Shown: in pieces, positions 1 through 7,252 of the stretch
Layout: every line of letters starts with the position of its first letter
Numbering within the stretch: the stretch's first letter is position 1
NCBI RefSeq assembly: GCF_010384365.1
Contig: NZ_CP048397.1
Coordinates: forward strand, 6,882,001 to 6,946,000
Direction: 5' to 3'
Source: Streptomyces sp. S4.7
GTDB taxonomy: Bacteria; Actinomycetota; Actinomycetes; Streptomycetales; Streptomycetaceae
Length of the DNA stretch: 64,000 nucleotides
Position numbers and translations under genes: made by a program
Notes under the pieces: model-generated
What the model was told of the DNA's origin: nothing
Seen by the model: the letters and a program-made list of their open reading frames with translations, nothing else
Databases searched by the model: none

Positions 1-32
1 GCCGCCGGGAGATCTTCCGGGCGGCGGAACAG

Positions 33-106
<74 letters not shown>

Positions 107-126
107 CTCGAGAGAGTCGCAAGTCC

Positions 127-160
127 AGGGCCGGTTTCGGAGAGATCCGAGACCGGCCCT
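127..160 (+). terminator. hairpin terminator after tRNA-Pro
   Basis: An inverted repeat begins AGGGCCGGT and ends ACCGGCCCT. With the inner TTCGG/CCGAG pairing (one wobble) it gives a stem of about 14 bp and a 6-nt loop. It lies 20 nt past the tRNA. There is no long U tract, as is usual in Streptomyces. Confidence 0.6.
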
Positions 161-230
161 TGACCGTTGTCGTGGACCGGGTGGGGACCAGGACCACTGA
201 TGCCCGTGCCGGCCCACCGCTGAGTTCCGT

Positions 231-560
231 CTACTCGTTCGTCGGCGACGCTTGCTGTGCGACCTCGAAGGACCAGAGTGTGGCCCCGCTCGCCGCCGGC
301 CTGGGGCGTTCGCCGTTCTGTGCGTCACCGCTCTGGTGGGCTGTCTTCATGGGGCCCTCGGTCCAGGCCTGGAAGGACTCTTCGTCGCGCCACCGCGTGT
401 AGACGAGGTAGTTGTCGGTGCCTTCGACGGGGCGGAGGAGTTCGAACCACTCGAACCCGTCCGAGTTCTCCACGGCATGGGCACGGGAGGCGAACCGCTT
501 CTCCAGTGTCTCCCGCTGCTCGGCGGGCACGGTCAGTACGTTGATCTTGACTACGCTCAT
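231..560 (-). CDS. antibiotic biosynthesis monooxygenase (ABM) family protein
   Basis: This is a 109-aa protein of the ABM ferredoxin-like fold family, which includes small cofactor-free monooxygenases and heme-degrading homologues. Visible traits are the N-terminal beta strand VVKINVLTVP, a central FEWFELLRP segment and the YLVYTRWRDEESFQAW block typical of the family. I chose the ATG at 560, preceded by AGGA at good spacing, over an in-frame ATG six codons upstream. The Pro/Ala/Asn-rich C-terminus is longer than the bare domain. It is a single gene facing the tRNA, with no link to the PKS genes 15 kb away. The substrate cannot be predicted; homologues are often housekeeping heme or quinone proteins. 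Confidence 0.75.
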   Translation of the reverse strand: MSVVKINVLTVPAEQRETLEKRFASRAHAVENSDGFEWFELLRPVEGTDNYLVYTRWRDEESFQAWTEGPMKTAHQSGDAQNGERPRPAASGATLWSFEVAQQASPTNE

Positions 561-578
561 GGCCTCATCCTGCCGCAC

Positions 579-1236
579 GGTGGTCGGCAGGATGAGGAGC
601 GGCCCGTGCGTGACGCGGTTCCGCGGTGCGCCGCCCGGAGTGGATTTCGGGTCAATTCACCGCGCGGAGAAGGACGTTCGAGGTCGAATGCGGGTATGTC
701 CTCAACGCCCGTCCACCGTCCGCGATCACGCCCCACACCACGGCCCGCTCCCCGGCCGCGCGGTGGGCGGGGAGCACATTCCGCCAGTCGGGCGGGGAAC
801 GCCGCCGCTCCTCAGGGAGGGCGCGCCGGATCGCGCGTGCCGACAGCAAGACCCGGCTCCCCGCGTCGCTCTCATGACCCCGGACCTCCTCAAACCGCCG
901 CCGTGAGAGACGGCCCGTCCCGGCCGGCCATGGACGGCCGGCCGTCGGAGAAGTGGGGGGCGGGCCCGTACACGAGCGTGTCCCCGACAGCGGCAGCGCC
1001 GGCCCGTGGACGGACTACTGCCGCCAGACCGTCGAGAACCGCCCGGACCTGCGCCACATGCTGCGAGCGCATCCCGCTTGGTGGCCGCATCTGATGTCGG
1101 TACTGCCCGACCACCTGCTGCGAGCCGACGATCCGGTCCGTGTGCCTGCACCGAGCGGGGGACAGGGGGGGCGCTTGAGCGTTCGTTTCCCGCTGCTGCG
1201 GTCACCGTGCCGTGATGCCGCGCGGGGCGCTCGGGC
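579..1236. other. gene-poor stretch, possible gene remnant
   Basis: No convincing complete gene is seen here. One plus-strand frame from about 1004 to 1150 has strongly coding-like third positions and a plausible peptide (WTDYCRQTVENRPDL and onward). It has no credible start with a ribosome binding site and loses this character after about 1160. It may be the debris of a deleted gene. The remaining open frames are compositional artefacts of high GC. Confidence 0.3.
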
Positions 1237-1458
1237 TCAGTCGCCGATCAGTCCGTTCAGGGTCGGCACGCTCGCACCGAGACCGACGAGTCCTGCGAGG
1301 ATCGCGCCGGCCGTGTCGCCGGTGCTGAGGTAGGTGAGGGTTCCGGCGATCGCCCCTACGAAGGCGGCCGTCTGGAGGACGATGGCCGTACGTACGGGCA
1401 GAAACGGCTTCGGGTCCCCGGGTCCGGGAACGGTGGGCGGGGTCGGGGCGGCGGTCAC
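1237..1458 (-). CDS. small two-helix membrane protein, unknown function
   Basis: This 73-aa protein has a Pro/Thr-rich cytoplasmic N-terminus (about 25 residues) and then two hydrophobic helices. They are roughly residues 27-46 (VRTAIVLQTAAFVGAIAGTL) and 53-70 (AGAILAGLVGLGASVP). The GTG start at 1458 is supported by AAGGGGG seven nt upstream; the reading frame upstream of it lacks membrane-protein character. The gene stands alone. The type resembles the many short phage-holin-like or envelope proteins of Streptomyces, but I recognise no specific family. Confidence 0.55.
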   Translation of the reverse strand: MTAAPTPPTVPGPGDPKPFLPVRTAIVLQTAAFVGAIAGTLTYLSTGDTAGAILAGLVGLGASVPTLNGLIGD

Positions 1459-1646
1459 GAGAACCCCCTTGCGCGGAGCGGGTGTCGACAGCGTTCCAAC
1501 GTCACGCAGGGACAGGCACGTGGCCTCGCGGACACAGGCTGGAACCGGCGGAACCCAGGGCTTTCGGCACCTCGATCGTAGCCGTCGGTCCCCGGTTTCC
1601 CTTGGATCGACACCTCGGCTCGTGGAAGCCCGGACCGGGAGCCGGG

Positions 1647-2399
1647 TCACTGGGACAGCAGTTGCTGGCCGCCGTCGATGTCGTACGTCGCGCCCGTCAG
1701 CGCCTCGTTGCGCATGATGTGCAGAGCGAGTGCGGCGACGTCCTGCGGGCCGACGACCCGTCGGATGGGGAGCGAGGCGCGGAGTTCCTCGCGCCGTGCT
1801 TCGAGCTGATCGCCCAGGAGCGAGGCCGACAGCGGTGTGTCGACGAATCCGGCAGCGATGAGGTTCACCCGGATCGGTGCCAGTTCGAGTGCCAGGCTCG
1901 CGGTGATGGCCGGGAGCGCCGCCGTCGGCGCCGAGGTGACGGTCATGCCCTTGGCGGGCCGGCGGGCGCCGGTGCCACCGATGAACAGCAGCGTCCCCGC
2001 GTCCCGGACCCTGCCTCGGCTGTATTTGGCTGTTCCGAGCGTCATCGCGAGGCGTTCGCCGAAATGCCGGCTGGTCTGCGCCAGGTCCATGTCGGCCAGG
2101 GGCGCGTACGACGGGCCGCCCGCTGTCGAAATGACGTGGTCGACCGTGCCGGGCAGGTCACTGAAGAATTGTCCGAGCCGGTCGGTGTCGGTGGCGTCGA
2201 GGGACGTGGTGCTGAGCGGCCGGACTTCGGCCGCCGCCCGCTCCAGCCGCTCCGGATCTCGCCCGACCATGCCGACCTGGCCGCCGGCCGCGCGGACCTG
2301 ACGGGCCGTTTCGAGGCCGGTTCCCGAGCTCGCGCCGATCACCACGACGGTCTGGTCGGCCAGCTCCCGGTGCTGGTCCGGTTTGCTGTCCGTCGTCAT
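1647..2399 (-). CDS. SDR-family protein lacking the catalytic Tyr/Lys
   Basis: A 250-residue Rossmann protein of the short-chain dehydrogenase/reductase superfamily. The cofactor motif GASSGTG (residues 22-28) and the late motifs AAGFVDTP and YDIDGGQQL are normal for the family. Where SDRs have YxxxK just before KAAL, this protein reads TSAPTAAL, so the catalytic Tyr and Lys are both replaced by Thr. It may bind nucleotide without acting as a classical dehydrogenase, or it belongs to a divergent subgroup. The ATG at 2399 has GGAGG five nt upstream. It is monocistronic. The substrate is unknown. Confidence 0.75.
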   Translation of the reverse strand: MTTDSKPDQHRELADQTVVVIGASSGTGLETARQVRAAGGQVGMVGRDPERLERAAAEVRPLSTTSLDATDTDRLGQFFSDLPGTVDHVISTAGGPSYAPLADMDLAQTSRHFGERLAMTLGTAKYSRGRVRDAGTLLFIGGTGARRPAKGMTVTSAPTAALPAITASLALELAPIRVNLIAAGFVDTPLSASLLGDQLEARREELRASLPIRRVVGPQDVAALALHIMRNEALTGATYDIDGGQQLLSQ

Positions 2400-2552
2400 C
2401 AGTGCCTCCCATGAGGTGGCGAACCGCCCGGTCGTGAAGGCCCGCCCCAGGGTTTCCGGCCTTCCGAAAGTGCCTCGCGCGGCTCTCCGCCACCACCTGG
2501 AACCGCGTTCACGCGGGGGCCGCACCCGCCGGTCCGCGGGCCCGGGGCGACG

Positions 2553-2715
2553 TCAGTTCTCCTCGCGCAGACCCCAGGGGGAGCCGTACGCGGTGAGGAG
2601 GTCGAGGAACGGGCGGGGCGGCAGGGCCTCGGGGCCGAGGACCCCGCTGCCGGTCCATACGTCGCCGGCCATCAGTTCGAGGGCGATGACCGGATTGATC
2701 GCGGTCTGCCAGACC
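2553..2715 (-). pseudogene. C-terminal fragment of a saccharopine-dehydrogenase-like gene
   Basis: The minus strand encodes about 50 residues, starting WQTAINPVIALELM and ending YGSPWGLREEN before a TGA. As I recall the family, this is the C-terminus of actinobacterial saccharopine dehydrogenase-like oxidoreductases. Upstream of the W codon homology stops abruptly inside a 13-nt near-palindrome (GGTCTGCCAGACC, 2703-2715). The residues expected immediately before it (ending QAVV) are found instead on the opposite strand at 2716-2893. There is no start codon or ribosome binding site, so this is a remnant. Confidence 0.65.
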
Positions 2716-2893
2716 CGTGATGTGGTCGCGGCCTGTCTGCCCGACCCGGCCACGCTCGGCGACCGTATGTCCGGCAAGACCTGCGCGGGCACCTTGGTCA
2801 AGGGCGTCAAGGACGGCGCCGTGCGTGAGGTGTACCTCTACCACGTGGTCGACAACCAGTGGTCGATGCGCGAGTACGGCTCCCAGGCCGTGG
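2716..2893 (+). pseudogene. inverted internal fragment of the same saccharopine-dehydrogenase-like gene
   Basis: The plus strand encodes about 58 residues containing LPDPATLGDRMSGKTCAG, REVYLYHVVDNQWSMRE and YGSQAVV. This is the block that should directly precede the WQTAINP segment found on the minus strand at 2553-2715. The two pieces therefore look like adjacent parts of one gene with this 180-nt part flipped. At 2893 the reading switches frame and becomes an ABC-transporter ATPase C-terminus. It is not a functional gene. Confidence 0.6.
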
Positions 2894-3244
2894 TACAGCG
2901 ATCCGAAACACCCGTACACCAAGGGGCTGCGGGACTCCTTCCCGCCGCTGCGCTCCCCCTTGCGCACCCTGAACGGCATCCCCGGAACCCCTCCCGACCT
3001 GCGCCGTCCACCGGCCGGCTGCCCCTTCCACCCGCGGTGCGCACGGCGGACGGAAGGCTGCGACGAGCGGCTGCCGGCACTCCTGCCGGTGGGGCCCCGG
3101 CCCGGCCACGAGGCGGCGTGCCTGCTCAACGAGACCGGCGGCGGGACCGGCGGCCACCGGACCCATGACGAGACCGGCCGCGACACCGGCCACGAACAGA
3201 GCGACCACGACACCGACCACGAGACGGGAGGCGAGATCCGGTGA
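2894..3244 (+). pseudogene. C-terminal remnant of a DppD/OppD-type ABC ATPase
   Basis: From DPKHPYTKGLRDSFPPL through GIPGTPPDLRRPP to GCPFHPRCARR this is the oligopeptide/dipeptide ABC-transporter ATPase C-terminal domain, including its Cys-rich HPRC motif. The Walker A, signature and Walker B regions that should precede it are missing. The sequence begins at the rearrangement point near 2893. The tail after the Cys motif is a Gly/Thr/Asp/His-rich low-complexity run. Its TGA overlaps the GTG of the next ATPase (GTGA), the arrangement expected of an intact dppD-dppF pair, so the 5' part was lost from an operon. Confidence 0.7.
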
Positions 3245-4377
3245 ACGAGTCCCCACACGAGGGAGTGTCCGCCGCGCAGCGGCAGACGGCCCGTGCGCCC
3301 GAGGCGGTGGAGCGACCGGAGTACGTCCTGGAGGCGCGCGACGTCTCCAAGCACTTCACCGTCCGAGGTCCGCTCGGCCGTACCTCCGTCGTCCGCGCCG
3401 TCGAGGACGCGACCGTCTCCCTGAAACCGGGTCAGATTCTGGTACTGGTCGGGGAGAGCGGCAGCGGCAAGAGCACCCTCGCCCGGATGCTGGCCCGCTT
3501 CCACGAACCGACGCGGGGAGAGATCCTGCTGCGTGGTGAGCCCATCGGCGGCAGCCGGCGGGCCCAGCGCGCCTACCACTCCGAGGTCCAGCTGATCTTC
3601 CAGGACCCCTTCGGATCCCTGAACCCGCTGCACCGCGTCCGCTACAACCTCGACCGCGCGCTGCGCCTGCACCAGCCGCGACTCACCGCCGCCGGGCGCG
3701 AACAGCGCATGACGGAGCTGCTGGAGCGGGTCAGTCTCGCCCCGGCCGCGGAGATCGCGGCGAAGTTCCCGCACGAGCTCTCCGGCGGGCAGCGCCAGCG
3801 CGTGGTGATCGCCCGTGCGCTCGCCGTGGAGCCCAAGGTCCTGCTCGGCGACGAACCGATCTCCATGCTGGACGTGTCGATCCGGCTGGAGATGCTCAAC
3901 CTGCTCCAGCGGCTGCGCACCGAGGACGGCCTGGCGCTGCTCTACATCACGCACGACATCGCCGGCGCCCGGTACCTCTGCGACGAGATCGCCGTGATGT
4001 ACGCGGGTCAGATGGTGGAGTCCGGTCCGAAGGAGGAGGTGATCGCCGCGCCGCAGCACCCGTACACCAAACTGCTCATAGAGTCCTCGCCGGACCCCGA
4101 GCGCGGCGTGGGGGACCGCGACCAGCTCTTCGCCGGGGCCGACGAACTGGGCGAGCCGCCCAGTCTGATCGACCCGCCGACGGGTTGCCGGTTCCACCCC
4201 CGCTGCCCGTTCGCGATGCGGGAGTGCGCCGTCGAGGCCCCGCCGCGCACGGAGTTGGGCGGCGGACACTGGGCGAAGTGCTGGCTGCACGCCAAGGGCC
4301 GGGCCGGGGAACTCGCCGAGACCACACATGCCGCGGCGACCGCCGCCCGGCGGGAGACGCTCCAGGGGGCATCATGA
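3241..4377 (+). CDS. DppF/OppF-type ABC transporter ATP-binding protein
   Basis: This 378-aa ATPase is of the dipeptide/oligopeptide importer type; relatives in Streptomyces also serve oligosaccharide uptake. Walker A is GESGSGKST, the signature is LSGGQRQRV, Walker B is VLLGDEP followed by the D-loop SMLD, and the switch His is in ITHD. The C-terminal HPYTKLLIESSP and FHPRCPF motifs mark the Opp/Dpp branch. The length is normal. The GTG start overlaps the stop of the dppD remnant. The partner ATPase, permeases and binding protein are absent, so this subunit is probably orphaned unless they lie elsewhere. It overlaps the LacI gene by ATGA, implying co-transcription. Confidence 0.9.
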   Translation: MNESPHEGVSAAQRQTARAPEAVERPEYVLEARDVSKHFTVRGPLGRTSVVRAVEDATVSLKPGQILVLVGESGSGKSTLARMLARFHEPTRGEILLRGEPIGGSRRAQRAYHSEVQLIFQDPFGSLNPLHRVRYNLDRALRLHQPRLTAAGREQRMTELLERVSLAPAAEIAAKFPHELSGGQRQRVVIARALAVEPKVLLGDEPISMLDVSIRLEMLNLLQRLRTEDGLALLYITHDIAGARYLCDEIAVMYAGQMVESGPKEEVIAAPQHPYTKLLIESSPDPERGVGDRDQLFAGADELGEPPSLIDPPTGCRFHPRCPFAMRECAVEAPPRTELGGGHWAKCWLHAKGRAGELAETTHAAATAARRETLQGAS

Positions 4378-5417
4378 CAGCGCGACGGCGCGGCAAGGCA
4401 CCCAGCCAGGCGGACGTGGCACGGCTGGCCGGGGTGTCCCAGTCGGCGGTGTCCCGCGTGATCAGCGGGAACGCGGCGACCGCGCGGATCCCCGAGGAGA
4501 CCAGGCAGCGGGTCTTCGAGGCGGTGCGCGAGCTGGGGTACGTCGCCAACCCGGCGGCACGCGCGATGCGTAACCAGCGCAACGACCTGCTGGGCGTGCA
4601 CACCTTCGAGCGCGTCTTCCCGCGCGCCAGCGAGGACTTCTACTTCGAGTTCCTGCTCGGAATCGAGGAGCGGGCCGAGGAGACCGGCTTCGACCTGGTG
4701 CTGTTCACCTCGACCGGGTCCGGTGGCGACGGCGAGCGCAAGATCTACCGAAACGGCACCAATCGCCTCAACCTGGCCGACGGCAGCATCCTGCTCGGCG
4801 TCTCCACCGACCGCGGCGAGCTGGCCCGGCTCTGGTACGAGGGGTATCCCTTCGTCCACATCGGCCGCCGCGAGGTGCCCGGCGCGGAGATCCCGCAGAT
4901 CGTCCCCGACTACCGGTCGGCGAGCGGACAGATCGTCCAACGGCTCGCGGAGCACGGTCACCGGCGGCTCGGCTACGTGCGCGAGTGGATGGAGATGGAG
5001 CCGTACGAAGACCGCCGCGTCGGCTACGCGGAGACCGTCGTACGGCTCGGGCTGACCGACACCTCCCCGGGTGTTCTCGGCCGCGACGGCATCGAGGAGC
5101 CATGGCTGGACGAGGTGGCGCGTGGCGCGGTGACCGCGATCGTGGTGGAGAGCGTGAGACTCGCGGAGAGCCTGCGTGAGCGACTGGCCGCCCGTGGACG
5201 GAAGATCCCCGACGACGTGTCCGTCGCCGTGCTGGAGGCGGCGCCGGCCGATCTCTCCGGACAGTGGGACTCACTCGTGATTCCCCGCGTCGAGATCGGC
5301 CGCATGGCCGTCGACCGGCTCCAGGACATGCTCGCCGACCCCGAGCAGCGGACCGGGAGCTTGCTGGTGCCGTGTCCGCTCGTCCTCGGCACCACCATCG
5401 CGACCGTGAGCGAGTAG
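4374..5417 (+). CDS. LacI-family transcriptional regulator
   Basis: A 347-aa LacI/GalR-type repressor. The N-terminal helix-turn-helix (about residues 9-32, SQADVARLAGVSQSAVSRVI) and hinge helix (NPAARAMR) are canonical. They are followed by a periplasmic-binding-protein-like sensor domain (LGVHTF, then DDVSVAVLE, ending in VPCPLVLGTT). The ATG at 4374 overlaps the dppF stop by 4 nt and has AGGGGGC upstream. By position it should control the sugar or glycoside genes around it (the ABC importer remnant, FAD oxidoreductase, GH3). A hairpin at 5422-5443 ends the unit. The inducer is unknown. Confidence 0.92.
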   Translation: MTARRRGKAPSQADVARLAGVSQSAVSRVISGNAATARIPEETRQRVFEAVRELGYVANPAARAMRNQRNDLLGVHTFERVFPRASEDFYFEFLLGIEERAEETGFDLVLFTSTGSGGDGERKIYRNGTNRLNLADGSILLGVSTDRGELARLWYEGYPFVHIGRREVPGAEIPQIVPDYRSASGQIVQRLAEHGHRRLGYVREWMEMEPYEDRRVGYAETVVRLGLTDTSPGVLGRDGIEEPWLDEVARGAVTAIVVESVRLAESLRERLAARGRKIPDDVSVAVLEAAPADLSGQWDSLVIPRVEIGRMAVDRLQDMLADPEQRTGSLLVPCPLVLGTTIATVSE

Positions 5418-5421
5418 GGCC

Positions 5422-5443
5422 CCCGCCGGACAGCCCCGGCGGG
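5422..5443 (+). terminator. hairpin after LacI gene
   Basis: CCCGCCGG and CCGGCGGG form an 8-bp perfect stem with a 6-nt loop, beginning 5 nt after the lacI-type stop codon. The 190 nt between this hairpin and the next gene are GC-rich with no other structure that I recognise. Confidence 0.45.
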
Positions 5444-5635
5444 TCCGGTCTCCCGTCGGCGCGGGACGCGTCGCGCGCGGTAAGCGGCGTCGTCCGCCGG
5501 TTCCGGCTGCCCCGAGACGGACGAACGACGGGGCCCCCGGCCCCGAACACCGCCCGAACGCGCACCACTTGAGCAGAACGTGCCCCTGTACCGACCACTC
5601 CCGCCGGTGGAACCGGCAGAAGGAGCCCCCGGGCC

Positions 5636-7237
5636 ATGACAGAGATACGAACCGAGCTCCTCGTCGTCGGCGGCGGACTGGGTGGCGTGGCCGCAGCGCT
5701 CACCGCCGCCCGGCTCGGCCGGACGGTGGTGCTCACCGAGGCCACCGACTGGCTCGGCGGACAGCTCACCGCCCAGGCCGTGCCACCCGACGAGCATCCC
5801 TGGATCGAGGGCTCCGCCTGCCCGCCCGGCTACGCCGAACTGCGCCGGCGCGTAAGCGACTACTACCGCCGCAACTATCCCCTCGGACCGCGGGCCGCGC
5901 GGGACCCGCTGCTCGATCCCGGGCTCGGCGTCGTGAGCCGGATGTGCCACGAGCCGCGCGTGGCCGTCGCCGTCATCGAGGAGATGCTCGCGCCCTGGCG
6001 CTCCGCCGGTGCGATCACCGTCCTCACGGGTTACGCACCCGTCGCCGCGCACACCGACGGCGACCGCATCGCGGCGGTCACGCTCGCCGGCGGACACGAC
6101 GGACGCGAAGTCACCGTCCACGCCTCCTACGTCGCCGACGCCACCGAGCTGGGCGACCTGCTGGAACTGGCCGGTGTGGAGCACGTCATCGGCGCCGAGG
6201 GCCGCGACGAGACCGGGGAACCGCACGCGCCCGAGACCGCCGATCCGCTCGACCAGCAGGCCGTGTCCTGGTGTTTCGCCCTCGACCACCGCCCCGGTGA
6301 GAACCATGTGATCGACCGCCCCGCCTCCTACGACCACTGGCGCACGACCGTGGCCCCGTTCTGGCCCGGCCCGCAGCTCTCCTTCACCGACATCGTCCCG
6401 ATCACCCTCGAACAGCGCACCTGGGCGCTGATGGGGGCCGACCGGGAGGCCGGGGAGCACTTCGACCTGTGGCAGTTCCGCCGGGTCCTGGCGCGCGAGG
6501 CGTTCGCGCCCGGTGCCTTCGCCTCCGACGTCACCGTCGTCAACTGGCCGCAGATCGACTACTGGGAGGCGCCGCTGCTCGGTGTCGACGAGGCGGCCCG
6601 ACAGGCGGCGCTCGCGGCGGGCCGGGAGCTGTCGCTGTCCTTCCTGCACTGGCTGCAGACCGAGGCGCCCCGCCCCGACGGCGGCACCGGCTGGCCGGGC
6701 CTGCGGCTGCGGCCCGATGTCACCGGCACCGCCGACGGCCTGGCCAAGGCGCCGTACATCCGCGAATCACGCCGTATCAAGGCCGAGTTGACCGTCGTCG
6801 AACAGCACGTGGGTGTCGAGGCCCGGCCGCCGGGAGCGGGAAGCGAGGTGTTTCCCGACAGCGTGGGACTCGGCAGCTACCGCATCGACCTGCACCCCAG
6901 CACCGGCGGCCGCACCTACATCGACATCGAGTCCTACCCCTTCCAGATCCCGCTGGGCGCCCTGATCCCGGTACGGGTCGACAACCTCCTGCCGGCCAAC
7001 AAGAACATCGGCACCACACACATCACCAACGGGTGCTACCGGCTGCACCCGGTGGAGTGGGCCATCGGCGAGGCCGTGGGCGCCCTCGCGGGGTTCTGCC
7101 TCGAACGGGCCCTGCCGCCCCGCAAGGTGCGCTCGGACCAGACCCAACTGGCCGACTACCAGCGGCTGCTCAGCCAGTCCCTGGGCATCCGGCTGGCCTG
7201 GCCGGAGGAGATCCGCAGCCGGCCGCACCACTACTGA
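5636..7237 (+). CDS. FAD-dependent oxidoreductase (FAD_oxidored type)
   Basis: This 533-aa flavoprotein begins with a classical dinucleotide-binding beta-alpha-beta unit (LLVVGGGLGGVAAALTAARLG, residues about 7-27), followed by TEATDWLGGQLT. The C-terminal part contains NLLPANKNIGTTHI and CYRLHPVEWAIGEAVG, typical of the FAD-dependent oxidoreductases that accompany bacterial carbohydrate and glycoside catabolism genes. There is no signal peptide, so it is cytoplasmic. The GH3 gene follows 15 nt later, so the two are probably one operon under the LacI regulator. It may oxidise a sugar or a glycoside aglycone; the substrate cannot be read from sequence. AAGGAG lies rather far (about 12 nt) from the ATG. 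Confidence 0.82.
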   Translation: MTEIRTELLVVGGGLGGVAAALTAARLGRTVVLTEATDWLGGQLTAQAVPPDEHPWIEGSACPPGYAELRRRVSDYYRRNYPLGPRAARDPLLDPGLGVVSRMCHEPRVAVAVIEEMLAPWRSAGAITVLTGYAPVAAHTDGDRIAAVTLAGGHDGREVTVHASYVADATELGDLLELAGVEHVIGAEGRDETGEPHAPETADPLDQQAVSWCFALDHRPGENHVIDRPASYDHWRTTVAPFWPGPQLSFTDIVPITLEQRTWALMGADREAGEHFDLWQFRRVLAREAFAPGAFASDVTVVNWPQIDYWEAPLLGVDEAARQAALAAGRELSLSFLHWLQTEAPRPDGGTGWPGLRLRPDVTGTADGLAKAPYIRESRRIKAELTVVEQHVGVEARPPGAGSEVFPDSVGLGSYRIDLHPSTGGRTYIDIESYPFQIPLGALIPVRVDNLLPANKNIGTTHITNGCYRLHPVEWAIGEAVGALAGFCLERALPPRKVRSDQTQLADYQRLLSQSLGIRLAWPEEIRSRPHHY

Positions 7238-7252
7238 CGAGAGGAACCCGCC

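Noticed and set aside
2509..4329. 606-codon minus-strand frame opposite the DppF gene
   Set aside because: The plus strand has complete Walker A, signature and Walker B motifs. Only the last 160 nt (2553-2715) have independent minus-strand homology.
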